Shown: positions 8,231 to 16,537 of the stretch, piece after piece | Position numbering within the stretch: position 1 is the stretch's first letter | Layout of the letters: each line of letters opens with the position of its first letter | NCBI RefSeq assembly: GCF_001866075.3 | Contig: NZ_CP063356.1 | Coordinates: forward strand, 4,330,164 to 4,394,163 | DNA: 64,000 nucleotides | Reading direction: 5' to 3' | Source: Anaerobacillus isosaccharinicus | Lineage (GTDB): Bacteria > Bacillota > Bacilli > Bacillales > Anaerobacillaceae | Translations under genes and position numbers: made by a program | Notes under the pieces: model-generated | What the model was told of the DNA's origin: nothing | What the model saw: the letters and a program-made list of their open reading frames with translations, nothing else | The model's database searches: none

Positions 8231-8419
8231 GGGACAGAGGGACAGGTTCACTGTCCCATTTATCAGATCATTTACCTATGGATAAATTTCCTTGCAGTAA
8301 TAGTCTAGCTCCAGCACCCACCCCCTCGAGGTCAAATAACCTGCCGTGGAAAAAGGATTTCGCTATTTCTTAGATAAAAAGTAAAAAAAGTGGGACAAGG
8401 GACCTGTCCCTTTGTCCCA
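8231..8419. repeat. GGGACAG repeat, copy 4, halves separated
   Basis: The first hairpin (8231-8258) and the second hairpin (8392-8419, GGGACAAGGGACCTGTCCC) lie about 133 bases apart instead of about 20. Unrelated sequence separates them. The two hairpins may therefore be separable units. The second half abuts the stop codon of the GGDEF-EAL gene. Confidence 0.8.
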
Positions 8420-10828
8420 CTAAGATATGTCGTATTTTTTTGAATGAATTTCTCTAATCTGTTCATCTTCAATTGGCTTACTAAAGTAGTATCCTTGGAT
8501 ATATTTACATTTTAGTTCTTGAAGAAGTCTTACTTGTTCAATCGTTTCTACTCCTTCAACCACCACATCGAGTTCAAAAGCCTCGGCAAGCAATATTAAC
8601 TGTTTGATGATTTTCTTCCCGGACTCATTTAAATGTTGATCGATAAATTTTTTATCGAGTTTCATCTTATCTACTGGTAAATTCGATAAGTAACTTAAAG
8701 ATGAGTACCCTGTTCCAAAATCATCTAAAGCAATTTTTACTCCAATTTCTTTCAATCTATTTAAAAACATAATTGCTTCACTATCATTCTCTAAAAGAAT
8801 ACTTTCAGTAATTTCAATTTCTAAGTATTTTGCGGGTATTCGATGTTCACTTAATAAGCTTTCAATATATTCGATAATTCCTTTATCATTGATTTGTTTT
8901 ACAGAAAAATTAATAGCGATTGGCTTCAAATCTAAACCTACAACCTTCCATTTTGAAAGTTCTAGGATCGTTTGTCTGATAACAAATCGCCCCATTCTCT
9001 TTATCAGTCCATGCTCTTCTGCCACTGCAATAAATTCAGCAGGTGAAATTTGATGGTCTTTAAGACGAATTAACGCTTCAAATCCGACGATCTCTCCCGT
9101 AGAAACATCAACTTGTGGTTGGTACAAAAGTTTAAAACCATTATTATTCAAGGAGTTTCGCAAAATATCGTGAATTTTATTTTTCATTAATATAGTATTT
9201 TGTAAGGCCTTTGAGAAAAAAGCACTTTGGTTTTTTCCGCTTTTCTTCGCGTGGTACATTGCAATATCTGCTTTGCTGATTAATCCATCTAATTGTTTAT
9301 CATCGTTAGGGTAAAGACTAATGCCAATACTACCTTCAACTGATAGTTCTTCACCTGTTATAAAAATCGGTTGTGAGATCATTTCTTCTATTTTTTGAAG
9401 TTTTGCATTTAATTGAGCATGGTCCTCCCACATAATCAGCAATAAGAACTCATCACCACCAAATCTAGAAACAAAAGTGGTATCATCCTTTATACTCAAT
9501 AATCGTTCTGATAACTTTACTAAAAGTTGATCACCGTATAGATGACCTCGAGTGTCGTTATACTCTTTAAAACTATCGAGATCTATTAAGATAATAGCTA
9601 TCATCTGATTGTGTCCAACAAATTCATCAAATTTTAACGATAAGCTTATCCGGTTAGGTAACTTTGTTAAATAGTCGGTATATGCCATTTCCTCTACTTT
9701 TTCATTTAAATTATGAATTTGTGTAATATTCTCATGCAATTTACTGAATAATTGATTAATCGTTTCATATAATCCTGAAAAGCTTTTGTTATCTGAAGGA
9801 TTTAGAGGATTAACACCCAATCGTTCGGTATCTATTAATTGAATATGTTTATTTAACATTTTTACCGGAGTGATCACATTTTTTCTTTGGAGGATGAAAA
9901 AGCCAATAGAAATAATGATAGCTAACAGGATGAACATCAATGTTAATAAAGTTACGTTTTTCTTAGTTTCTTCCATAGACAACCCTATACCTACAACTCC
10001 AATGATCTTTCCTTCAAAAAATAATGGCACCGCTACCTCTAATACATAATCATCAATTTGAGGATAATACCATTCAAATGATGACACTTCCCCACTTAAA
10101 ACAACTTGGTAATGCTCATCTTCGGAATAATCTACTCCAATTTCATCAATATCTGAGTCAGCAACTGCTGTAAAATTCTCATCTAGGATTAGAGCGTATA
10201 GGATATTTTCTTCGTTGTCGGTAATTCTTTCAACAATATTTTGTAAAATATTTTTTTCTGACTTTATATTCATTTGATCTATACTATAACCAACCTGAAC
10301 AAATGAGCCATCATCATTTCTTAAATATGCGAATTTGAAATATTTATCTCTTTCCGTTGACTTTCGAATGTCTTCTACATAAACATCCTTGTGTTTATGT
10401 TTTGACATGAAATGATCAATTGGGTCTCCTGGATTTGGTGTCCAGCTAATATAATTCCCTGAGGCAGAGTACAGAATTTCTCCTTCAGGGCTATACCAAT
10501 ATATTTCATGTACTCCAAATAAGTCTCTAATATTACTAAGTTGTTTATCACTTAATTGATCTTCGACTGCAAGTACCGCTTTTCCAGCAACAAGTAAATT
10601 TTTTTCGATTAATTCATTCCTTTCATGATAATGAACAATTTCACCCTCTATTTTTCTAGATAATAATTGTGTTAAGTAAACTCCGTTTCGCTCCATTTGT
10701 TCCATTAATGCTCTTTCACTTAAGTTGTAGGCAGTTAAAGCAATTGTAAATATAGACATTAATGCAAATAATAAGGGCAAATATATTAAATTAAAATTAC
10801 TGGTAACTTTTCTCTTTTTACTATTCAT
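8420..10828 (-). CDS. Membrane sensor with dCache-like, GGDEF and EAL domains
   Basis: About 802 residues. Order: N-terminal membrane helix (~15-35), extracytoplasmic sensor region of Cache type (~40-290), second helix (~295-315), GGDEF domain (motif RFGGDEF near 456-462) and EAL domain (FEALIRLK near 583-590, DDFGTGYSS further on). Both signature motifs are intact, so it may make and break cyclic di-GMP in response to an external ligand. No RxxD inhibitory site precedes GGDEF. The ATG at 10828 is chosen because AGAGG lies 5 bases upstream; the GTG at 10834 is inside that site. Transcribed alone. Confidence 0.9.
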   Translation of the reverse strand: MNSKKRKVTSNFNLIYLPLLFALMSIFTIALTAYNLSERALMEQMERNGVYLTQLLSRKIEGEIVHYHERNELIEKNLLVAGKAVLAVEDQLSDKQLSNIRDLFGVHEIYWYSPEGEILYSASGNYISWTPNPGDPIDHFMSKHKHKDVYVEDIRKSTERDKYFKFAYLRNDDGSFVQVGYSIDQMNIKSEKNILQNIVERITDNEENILYALILDENFTAVADSDIDEIGVDYSEDEHYQVVLSGEVSSFEWYYPQIDDYVLEVAVPLFFEGKIIGVVGIGLSMEETKKNVTLLTLMFILLAIIISIGFFILQRKNVITPVKMLNKHIQLIDTERLGVNPLNPSDNKSFSGLYETINQLFSKLHENITQIHNLNEKVEEMAYTDYLTKLPNRISLSLKFDEFVGHNQMIAIILIDLDSFKEYNDTRGHLYGDQLLVKLSERLLSIKDDTTFVSRFGGDEFLLLIMWEDHAQLNAKLQKIEEMISQPIFITGEELSVEGSIGISLYPNDDKQLDGLISKADIAMYHAKKSGKNQSAFFSKALQNTILMKNKIHDILRNSLNNNGFKLLYQPQVDVSTGEIVGFEALIRLKDHQISPAEFIAVAEEHGLIKRMGRFVIRQTILELSKWKVVGLDLKPIAINFSVKQINDKGIIEYIESLLSEHRIPAKYLEIEITESILLENDSEAIMFLNRLKEIGVKIALDDFGTGYSSLSYLSNLPVDKMKLDKKFIDQHLNESGKKIIKQLILLAEAFELDVVVEGVETIEQVRLLQELKCKYIQGYYFSKPIEDEQIREIHSKKYDIS

Positions 10829-11304
10829 GCGCACCTCTAGCTAAATCCCATACATCTTTATATTTGCTTATAATATTCAAACATACTTCAGTATTTTTTC
10901 TCCCCTAGTCCCCTGAGTTCCTAAGGTGATTTAAAGTATTTTCAGTAAAAATGTTTATTTGACTTGCTTTCATTTGTATTCTTCTAGTCCTTACTTTGTT
11001 TATAAAAGTAGAATATCCGCTTCCAAATTTTCCACCCTACTAATTCTATTTTTAAGAAACTAAGCAGATAAAAGAAAAAAACTAACCTAAATAGTAGATT
11101 AGCCAAAAAAAACTTGTAATTTTGGCAACCTGGCGATCATAGTCTTGAACCTTAGACCCATGGTTTTGCGTCCTTATCTTTCAATAAGTTTGCCTTTATC
11201 AATTTTAAATTTTATTAAAAAGAGTACTTTTTTCCTACTTTCGCATTTTATCCTACAAAGACAGAAACTTCAACAAAATTTGACATATTTTTTATCTATT
11301 TTTT

Positions 11305-11370
11305 GGGGACAAGGGGACAGGTTCACTGTCCCAGTTTTTAATAAAAGCATGGGACAAGGTACCTAGTCCC
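11305..11370. repeat. GGGACAG two-hairpin repeat, copy 5
   Basis: Begins GGGGACAAGGGGACAGG. The first hairpin GGGACAGGTTCACTGTCCC is perfect. The second is altered to GGGACAAGGTACCTAGTCCC. Confidence 0.88.
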
Positions 11371-11434
11371 AGCCACAAGAACTTACCATCTCTTACATAG
11401 ATTTACCTCTTCCTGTCAACATGGTTACCAATGG

Positions 11435-11580
11435 AATAAGGAAAACGGTTTTAAAGAGAAAAAGCCTAACCCCTCTTTTCTTTACTGAGGAATTAGACTA
11501 TAAATTTCCGTAATTTAGCTCGTTGTGGAATTACATTTTCTGTTGAATAGTATCGTTGCTGCGCAGTATATGAAGTCTAT
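11435..11580. repeat. Dispersed ~145-bp repeat, copy 1
   Basis: Shares AACGGTTTTAA, then AGAAAAAGCCTAACCCCTCT, a short hairpin, GAGGAATTAGACT and a similar tail with the stretch at 49300-49445. The conserved centre folds as CTAA-CCCCTC / GAGG-AATTAG. Probably a non-coding repeat or MITE relic. Confidence 0.6.
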
Positions 11581-11613
11581 TTAAATAATTAATTCTTTAC
11601 CTAAAACGCCTCG

Positions 11614-12087
11614 TTAGTTGACGACTTCTCTCTTTCCTAATACTTTTTCTTTACCAAGTACAAATCCATATAAAAGAAATGCCAGCACCATAAAAACATA
11701 CATTAACTCGATTTTTTTCATACGCACCAAAGATGCAATTCCAAACTTTTGAAGATTCGGCTCCAATACATATGTAAAAGTTGAATGTGTAAATAAGTTC
11801 AGGCCCAAATATTTTATAAAATTACCGTAAGTATATTTCAAAATCCAAAAAGAACTCACAAAGAATGATCCCCAAACAAAAGGAAATGACCCTGAAACGG
11901 AAGGGTGAATTTTTTCATACCACCACCACCATTTCCTTTTTTCAGCTATAAAATTAACTACTCTTACTAAAATAGCCATAAATAAAGCTGCTGGAAAAAA
12001 ACGCTTAATGGTTTTCTTCCCGATAAATAAAAGCGAAAACCAAGAGAAAACCATCATCAAAACTAAAAGCAATTTCGAGTATTTCAT
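11614..12087 (-). CDS. Hypothetical polytopic membrane protein (157 aa)
   Basis: Very hydrophobic protein with about four membrane segments and a tryptophan-rich cytoplasmic stretch (RKWWWWYEKIHP). The general look is that of the CBO0543-type small membrane proteins found in Firmicutes, but I am not certain of that family. AGGTG precedes the ATG. No operon partner. Function unknown; no catalytic residues recognised. Confidence 0.6.
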   Translation of the reverse strand: MKYSKLLLVLMMVFSWFSLLFIGKKTIKRFFPAALFMAILVRVVNFIAEKRKWWWWYEKIHPSVSGSFPFVWGSFFVSSFWILKYTYGNFIKYLGLNLFTHSTFTYVLEPNLQKFGIASLVRMKKIELMYVFMVLAFLLYGFVLGKEKVLGKREVVN

Positions 12088-12216
12088 TTCAACAAATCAC
12101 CTCCCATTTGGAATATCTTCCCCTATAAATAGGAGAATTATGTGTTTATTGCGCAGTATCTAGTCTAATAAGTAACAAGCGTTAAATAATAATTTTGAAC
12201 TTCTAAAACAACTAAA

Positions 12217-12244
12217 AATGGCTACCTCAAACTAGGCAGCCATT
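12217..12244 (-). terminator. Hairpin with minus-strand T-run
   Basis: Arms AATGGCTGCCT / AGGTAGCCATT (one mismatch) followed on the minus strand by TTTTTAG. It would terminate transcripts of the decayed gene at 12249-12451. Confidence 0.5.
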
Positions 12245-12248
12245 CTCA

Positions 12249-12451
12249 TTACAAACACCTTCTATGGATCTTCTTCGCATCATACGAAAACACAATCCGC
12301 TTCTCTGAAACCAGAGATTCCATATGCACCATTCTTCACCATAGCTGATGGAGGTATGGCATGAACTTCTCTGAATATTTGATATCAAGCTCGATACCTT
12401 CATAATAATGAGTAAGGAGCCTTGTTTCTCCTAAGGGTTTTGCTGATCACT
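12249..12451 (-). pseudogene. Decayed gene fragment with internal stop
   Basis: The minus frame reads [20 protein letters not shown] and on to MPYLHQLW, then a TGA, and continues in the same frame with RMVHMESLVSEKRIVFSYDA to a TAA at 12249. The good amino-acid texture on both sides of one in-frame stop, with no start codon, marks a pseudogene fragment. The family is not recognised. Confidence 0.45.
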
Positions 12452-12618
12452 CTTACTTTAAAAATTTACTTATGATTAATGGATGCGTTCGTGATGGTTG
12501 TCCGTGACTGATTACTAGGTGAGTTGGTAGAATGACTTTCTGGTTTGTTTGGATAATTTTTCTATGGAGATATACTTTTAGGAGGGGGAAGGTTATTTAA
12601 AGCAAAGACAGATAAAAC

Positions 12619-12844
12619 CTATTTCTGTTTTTGATGTTTAAACGCTTTTATGTAACATGTGTTTTTATCCTCTGAAAAAGAATAAAACACCTTATACCGG
12701 TCAACTAGGATCATATAGTTCCCTTTCTTCAATATCTTTATCTGCTCTTTTGATCATCTCTTTTAATTCTGGATCCAATTCTATTTCCTTTTTCACCACA
12801 TTTTCTTCTAAAACCCTTACCAAGAAAGTTTTGTTAATACACAC
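12619..12844 (-). pseudogene. Possible remnant of a toxin-antitoxin pair
   Basis: Two overlapping minus-strand pieces. The first is open upstream and ends with a charged helix (IELDPELKEMIKRADKDIEE) followed by RELYDPS and TGA at 12701. The second overlaps it and reads MILVDRYKVFYSFSEDKNTC then YIKAFKHQKQK and TAG at 12619. The second resembles the C-terminal strands of RelE/ParE-type toxins (RYxVFYxF, ending HQKQK). Neither has a ribosome site. The assignment is a guess from texture. Confidence 0.3.
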
Positions 12845-13720
12845 TCAGGAAGCACGTATATCAGATTTCAAAATATATCTCTGAATTATTATTGAAGCAA
12901 TAAAGAACACTGCAATATCTATACCACTTCGCAAAAGCATTTGGTACATAACACCACTGAAAATTAACCCTATAAAGCTGTTAAATATTATCCAGTTTAA
13001 CCCTATAGTTACTACAACAAGTTTATAGGAAAGTAAAGATTTATTTTTGCCACTATCAAAAATAGGATACAATACCGTATAACAACATCCTAGCACCACT
13101 CCAAATACAATTGTCCATAAATAGGCGGGAATGGGAAATGTATCAATGTTACTATTAATCAAACCTGTTTCATATCCAATTGCCCTAGCTATTAATATAG
13201 TAATGGAAATAAGGGCAACAACTTTCATTTTTTCTATTAAATTTAATACCTGCCAAGTGCTAGACGTGTTTTTGTTACTTAATGTAAGGTAAGCAGTCAC
13301 TAGACATAACAATAATGCCGGTAATGCATCACTTATACCCATAAAAAATTGGAAATTCACGAATGCTAATCCCCATTCATTAAAAGGCGACGCCTCAACA
13401 ACAACTTCCTGCATTCCAACCATATAAAGGGCTGCAAAGACTATCCCAAAACGAAATCCAATTTGCAATTTTGTCATAATTGACCTTTTTCCAAAATACC
13501 GCATAACTAAAACGCAGTGTAAAAATAGTAAAACAAAGTAGGAAACTGCTACTACAGGAAATCCAAATAGTTTAACAAAGATACTATCAAAATCTGCTAT
13601 ATTTAAATCGCCAGTGCCAGGTACAATAGCATGAAGGATTATTGCAATTGCGGTAGCAACGATAATAGCTAACGTGTTTATTATTAGTACTCTTTTAACG
13701 CTAATGTCCTTCTCTTTCAT
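12845..13720 (-). CDS. Hypothetical polytopic membrane protein (291 aa)
   Basis: The start at 13720 (MKEKDISVKR) is preferred because AAGGGGG lies 7 bases upstream; an in-frame ATG at 13738 has no such site. Seven or eight hydrophobic segments are visible, the first right after a short charged N-terminus. There is no ABC, transporter or enzyme motif I recognise. It lies beyond the 3' end of the Tn554-like recombinase module and could be cargo of that transposon, but no boundary was found to prove it. Confidence 0.6.
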   Translation of the reverse strand: MKEKDISVKRVLIINTLAIIVATAIAIILHAIVPGTGDLNIADFDSIFVKLFGFPVVAVSYFVLLFLHCVLVMRYFGKRSIMTKLQIGFRFGIVFAALYMVGMQEVVVEASPFNEWGLAFVNFQFFMGISDALPALLLCLVTAYLTLSNKNTSSTWQVLNLIEKMKVVALISITILIARAIGYETGLINSNIDTFPIPAYLWTIVFGVVLGCCYTVLYPIFDSGKNKSLLSYKLVVVTIGLNWIIFNSFIGLIFSGVMYQMLLRSGIDIAVFFIASIIIQRYILKSDIRAS

Positions 13721-14226
13721 TTCTATCCCCCTTAACATAGTAAATAAATTCTCAAATATTTACTTTTCACATAACTTTAATCATAATACTAGCGCTTTGT
13801 TACCGATATATTATCAAAATGATTTTACCATGTTAAGGGTTAATCAGTTCCTTGTATGTTTGAAATTTATGTTAATTATCTTCAAATAGGGACATGCCGA
13901 AAAACGCGGAAATTACTCTCTACTTGTTAGTTTAGGTGCATTCTTTCAAAATTGGTCTAAAAATGTAGGCATCTACTGCACAGTATCCTTCTTTTATTAA
14001 AAGTCAAGTAAATAATTAAAACCTTTTATAATGTAATTAATAATATAAAATGTCACACATTATAATAGACAAAAGAAGAATGATAGGAGAGCAGTGAATA
14101 TATCTGCTCAACCTATCCTTTTTCGTACTACGAATGACCTCATTTACCACAACAATAATCTGTTTTTTGTTGTGGTACTTACACCTCGTTTGTAGAAGAA
14201 GGCAGATGATACTTACGGTGTGTCAC
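13721..14226. other. Intergenic region with two strong palindromes
   Basis: About 500 bp with no convincing gene. One palindrome has arms ACCACAACA / TGTTGTGGT (about 14135-14172). Another (about 14083-14122) pairs GATAGGAGAGCAG with CTGCTCAACCTATC and is followed by CTTTTT. The first may lie near the left end of the Tn554-like element. No transposon terminus could be fixed. Confidence 0.5.
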
Positions 14227-14478
14227 CTACTTAAACATCTCAAAATAATTAGCCACCCATTTTGAATTATTTTCTGCAATGTATTGTTCCGACTGGATCA
14301 GTCGTTGTACCAGTTCCTTTTTTGATAATTTCATGTATTTTCTTTGTGCACTCTCAATACTTCGATTGGGTTTTAACTTACGAAAATCTATATCTATATC
14401 AGTATTTAAGGTGAATTTTACATTTTTGCTATTCTCTTTCTGCTTATATGTTAAACTATGTTGTTTATAATCCCCCTC
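14227..14478 (-). pseudogene. tnpC: C-terminal part of split tnpC of Tn554-like transposon
   Basis: 83 codons plus stop, open from the IS3-family terminus at 14478/14479 with no start of its own. Residues such as KYMKLSKKELVQRLIQSEQY and a lysine-rich middle fit a small basic DNA-binding accessory protein. Its frame is exactly continuous with the N-terminal part at 16301-16537 once the IS at 14479-16300 is removed: 237 + 252 nt, both multiples of three. The rebuilt protein would be about 162 residues. Confidence 0.7.
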
Positions 14479-14542
14479 TGTTAGGATAGATGTCGTAGAG
14501 AACTTTAGTGTTATACTTTAGTAAACACGGAGGTCGATGACA

Positions 14543-15055
14543 ATGACAGATAAGAGGAAACAGTATACAGGTGAATTAAAAGAATCAATCATAAAAAGAA
14601 TGATGCCCCCTAACAATGAGTCAGTTAGTAAGATCAGCGAAGAAACAGGAGTTACAGAGCCTACCCTATATAAATGGAGAAAAGAAGCTCGTCTAAAAGG
14701 ACAGGCTACTCCAGGCAATGGACAAAGCTCAGAACAATGGAGTAGCGAAGATAAGTTTTTAATCGTAATGGAAACTTATTCATTAAATGAGATTCAATTA
14801 GCTGAGTATTGTAGAAAAAAAGGTTTATTTAAAGAGCAGGTTAAGGCTTGGCGTGAGGGGTGTCTAAATGCTAATTCTCCTAAACCAGTTGATCAATCAA
14901 AGCAGTTAAATCAAGAACTTAAAGAAGAAAAAAGTCGTTCAAAAATACTAGAAAAAGATTTAAGGAAAAAGGAGAAAGCCTTGGCAGAAGCTGCGGCATT
15001 ATTACTTTTGCGAAAAAAGGCCCAAGCGATCTGGGGGGACCAAGAGGACGAATGA
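14543..15055 (+). CDS. IS3-family OrfA (HTH protein)
   Basis: About 170 residues. An N-terminal helix-turn-helix (SVSKISEETGVTEPTLYKWR) binds the IS ends. A C-terminal coiled coil (QLNQELKEEKSRSKILEKDL) mediates multimerisation. The second ATG at 14543 is preferred because GGAGG lies 9 bases upstream; the ATG at 14537 would be only 3 bases away. It overlaps orfB by ATGA, so translational coupling rather than a programmed slip may produce OrfB here. Confidence 0.88.
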   Translation: MTDKRKQYTGELKESIIKRMMPPNNESVSKISEETGVTEPTLYKWRKEARLKGQATPGNGQSSEQWSSEDKFLIVMETYSLNEIQLAEYCRKKGLFKEQVKAWREGCLNANSPKPVDQSKQLNQELKEEKSRSKILEKDLRKKEKALAEAAALLLLRKKAQAIWGDQEDE

Positions 15056-16182
15056 TTCGCCCATCAGATCGCGCACTGGCAGTTGAACTCATCCAAGAAG
15101 CAAACAATAATGGTGCGCGATTAGCTCTTGCCTGTAAAGAACTGAATATTAGTGTTCGAACCTATGAACGCTGGGTTTCCGATGGTGGAGTAAAAGAGGA
15201 TCAACGCCCAATCGTCAGCCGTCCAGAGCCTAAAAATAAATTAACAACAGAAGAAAAACAGAAAATGTTAGAGATCGTGAAACAGAAAGAATTTGTGGAT
15301 TTACCACCTTCTCAAATTGTACCAAAATTAGCTGATCAAAGTATTTATATTGCCTCTGAATCTAGTTTTTATCGAGTATTACGCGAAGAAAATATGCAAC
15401 ATCATCGGGGCAGAAGTAAAAAACCAAAACGGAAATTGCCAGAAAGTTATATGGCATTGGCTCCAAATCAAGTCTGGACTTGGGATATCACTTGGTTAAA
15501 GGGACCGATAAAGGGTTTGTATTTTCGACTCTACTTAATTATCGACATCTTTAGTAGAAAGATAGTTGCTTGGGAGATATGGGAATCTGAAGAAGCGATT
15601 TATGCCGAAGAATTACTAAAAAAAGCAGTTGTGAGTGAGAAAATCAAAGGGAAACCGTTGGTCCTACATTCTGATAATGGGAGTCCAATGAAAGCTGCGA
15701 CTTTTCAAGGTTTACTTGAAAAGCTAGGAATTCAAAGCTCTTATTCAAGGCCGCGTGTGAGCAACGATAATCCTTATTCTGAAGCGATGTTTCGTACATT
15801 GAAATACCGTCCCGAATTTCCGTATAAAGGATTTAAAACACTTGAAGAAGCTCGCACATGGTCTAACAATTTTGTTCATTGGTACAACTGTGAACACCAG
15901 CATAGTGGAATTAAATTTGTCACTCCTGACCAATGTCATACTGGTGCTTACCACGAGGTTTTGAAAAATAGAAAAGAAGTTTATGAGCAAGCAAAACAAA
16001 GAAATCCAGAAAGATGGACACGTTCTACAAGAGATTGGGATCCTCATCGATTTGTCACCTTAAATCCTATGAAGGCCGAACTAGAGACAAATTCGAAAAA
16101 GAACGATATACAATCAAATGTCGAAAGGGAAAATTCGCAAAGTCCTGTAAATAAGCAAGCCACTTTAACCTTCTCAAGATAG
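15052..16182 (+). CDS. IS3-family OrfB (DDE integrase-core transposase)
   Basis: 376 residues with an N-terminal HTH (LALACKELNISVRTYERWV) and an rve integrase core. Catalytic D is in VWTWDITWLKG, the second D in LHSDNGSPM, and E in NDNPYSEAMFRTLKYRP. All are present, so it is probably active with OrfA. The TAG stop lies within a perfect 19-bp-arm hairpin. Encoded in a different frame from orfA with a 4-base overlap. Confidence 0.93.
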   Translation: MIRPSDRALAVELIQEANNNGARLALACKELNISVRTYERWVSDGGVKEDQRPIVSRPEPKNKLTTEEKQKMLEIVKQKEFVDLPPSQIVPKLADQSIYIASESSFYRVLREENMQHHRGRSKKPKRKLPESYMALAPNQVWTWDITWLKGPIKGLYFRLYLIIDIFSRKIVAWEIWESEEAIYAEELLKKAVVSEKIKGKPLVLHSDNGSPMKAATFQGLLEKLGIQSSYSRPRVSNDNPYSEAMFRTLKYRPEFPYKGFKTLEEARTWSNNFVHWYNCEHQHSGIKFVTPDQCHTGAYHEVLKNRKEVYEQAKQRNPERWTRSTRDWDPHRFVTLNPMKAELETNSKKNDIQSNVERENSQSPVNKQATLTFSR

Positions 16183-16213
16183 AACAGAGCAAGACTCTGT
16201 TCTATCTTGAGAA
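16171..16213 (+). terminator. Perfect 19-bp hairpin over the orfB stop codon
   Basis: Arms TTCTCAAGATAGAACAGAG (16171-16189) and CTCTGTTCTATCTTGAGAA (16195-16213) around a 5-base loop. The stop TAG of orfB is inside the left arm. There is no T-run, so it may stall ribosomes or protect mRNA rather than terminate on its own. Confidence 0.6.
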
Positions 16214-16300
16214 GGCCAGCAAGCGAAGCGCGGTAGTGAGATCAATGGATCAAATAATAGCAATCTATTAAAAAAGGGAAATGCGACAACTATCTTGACA

Positions 16301-16537
16301 AACACCGTAATGGTCATACAACTGTTCATTTGTCCGTATGGTATTCGGATGTATTCCATTCCCTTCGGGATCAATTTCTTTAGAAATAGCGGCTACATTT
16401 GTATATGTTACAGGTTTACCTTTCTTAACTAATAAATTTATTGCTTGTTTTCCTAATTCTACAGAACGATTCCTTCGCTTTTGATGTGTTCTTTTTAGCC
16501 ACTGCCTATCATTTGCCGAATTGAATGTGTGGCTCAT
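16301..16537 (-). pseudogene. tnpC: N-terminal part of split tnpC of Tn554-like transposon
   Basis: Starts at ATG 16537 behind GGGAGG. The peptide (MSHTFNSANDRQWLKRTHQK.., then VTYTNVAAISKEIDPEGNGIHPNTIRTNEQLY) resembles the DUF6262/TnpC-type third protein of Tn554-like elements. It carries an HTH-like middle. Codon 79 abuts the IS3-family element at 16300; the following ten codons (CQDSCRISLF) are IS sequence. It overlaps the end of tnpB by 29 bases. Confidence 0.75.

Larger units (their letters stand above)
10829..11613. other. Intergenic region, 785 bp, with two repeat types
   Basis: Contains the likely promoter region of the GGDEF-EAL gene, a GGGACAG repeat (11305-11370) and a longer repeat shared with 49300-49445. 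An open frame at 11145-11366 runs through the GGGACAG repeat and has no ribosome site; I do not consider it real. Confidence 0.6.
14479..16300 (+). mobile_element. IS3-family insertion sequence inside tnpC (1822 bp)
   Basis: Imperfect terminal inverted repeats: TGTTAGGATAGATGTCGTA at the left and the complement of a right end reading TGTCAAGATAGTTGTCGCA (15 of 19 match). Termini are TG..CA as in IS3 elements. It carries orfA (14543-15055) and orfB (15052-16182). I found no obvious target duplication: left flank CCCCTC, right flank AACACC. It interrupts tnpC cleanly in frame. Confidence 0.85.

Noticed and set aside
11145..11366. 73-codon plus-strand open frame
   Set aside because: No ribosome site, runs through a GGGACAG repeat and ends inside it. 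Composition is not protein-like.
12249..12451. Functional gene at the decayed frame
   Set aside because: In-frame TGA, no start codon and no ribosome site.
12657..12884. 75-codon plus-strand open frame
   Set aside because: Opposite strand of better minus-strand coding texture (toxin-antitoxin-like remnants). No ribosome site.
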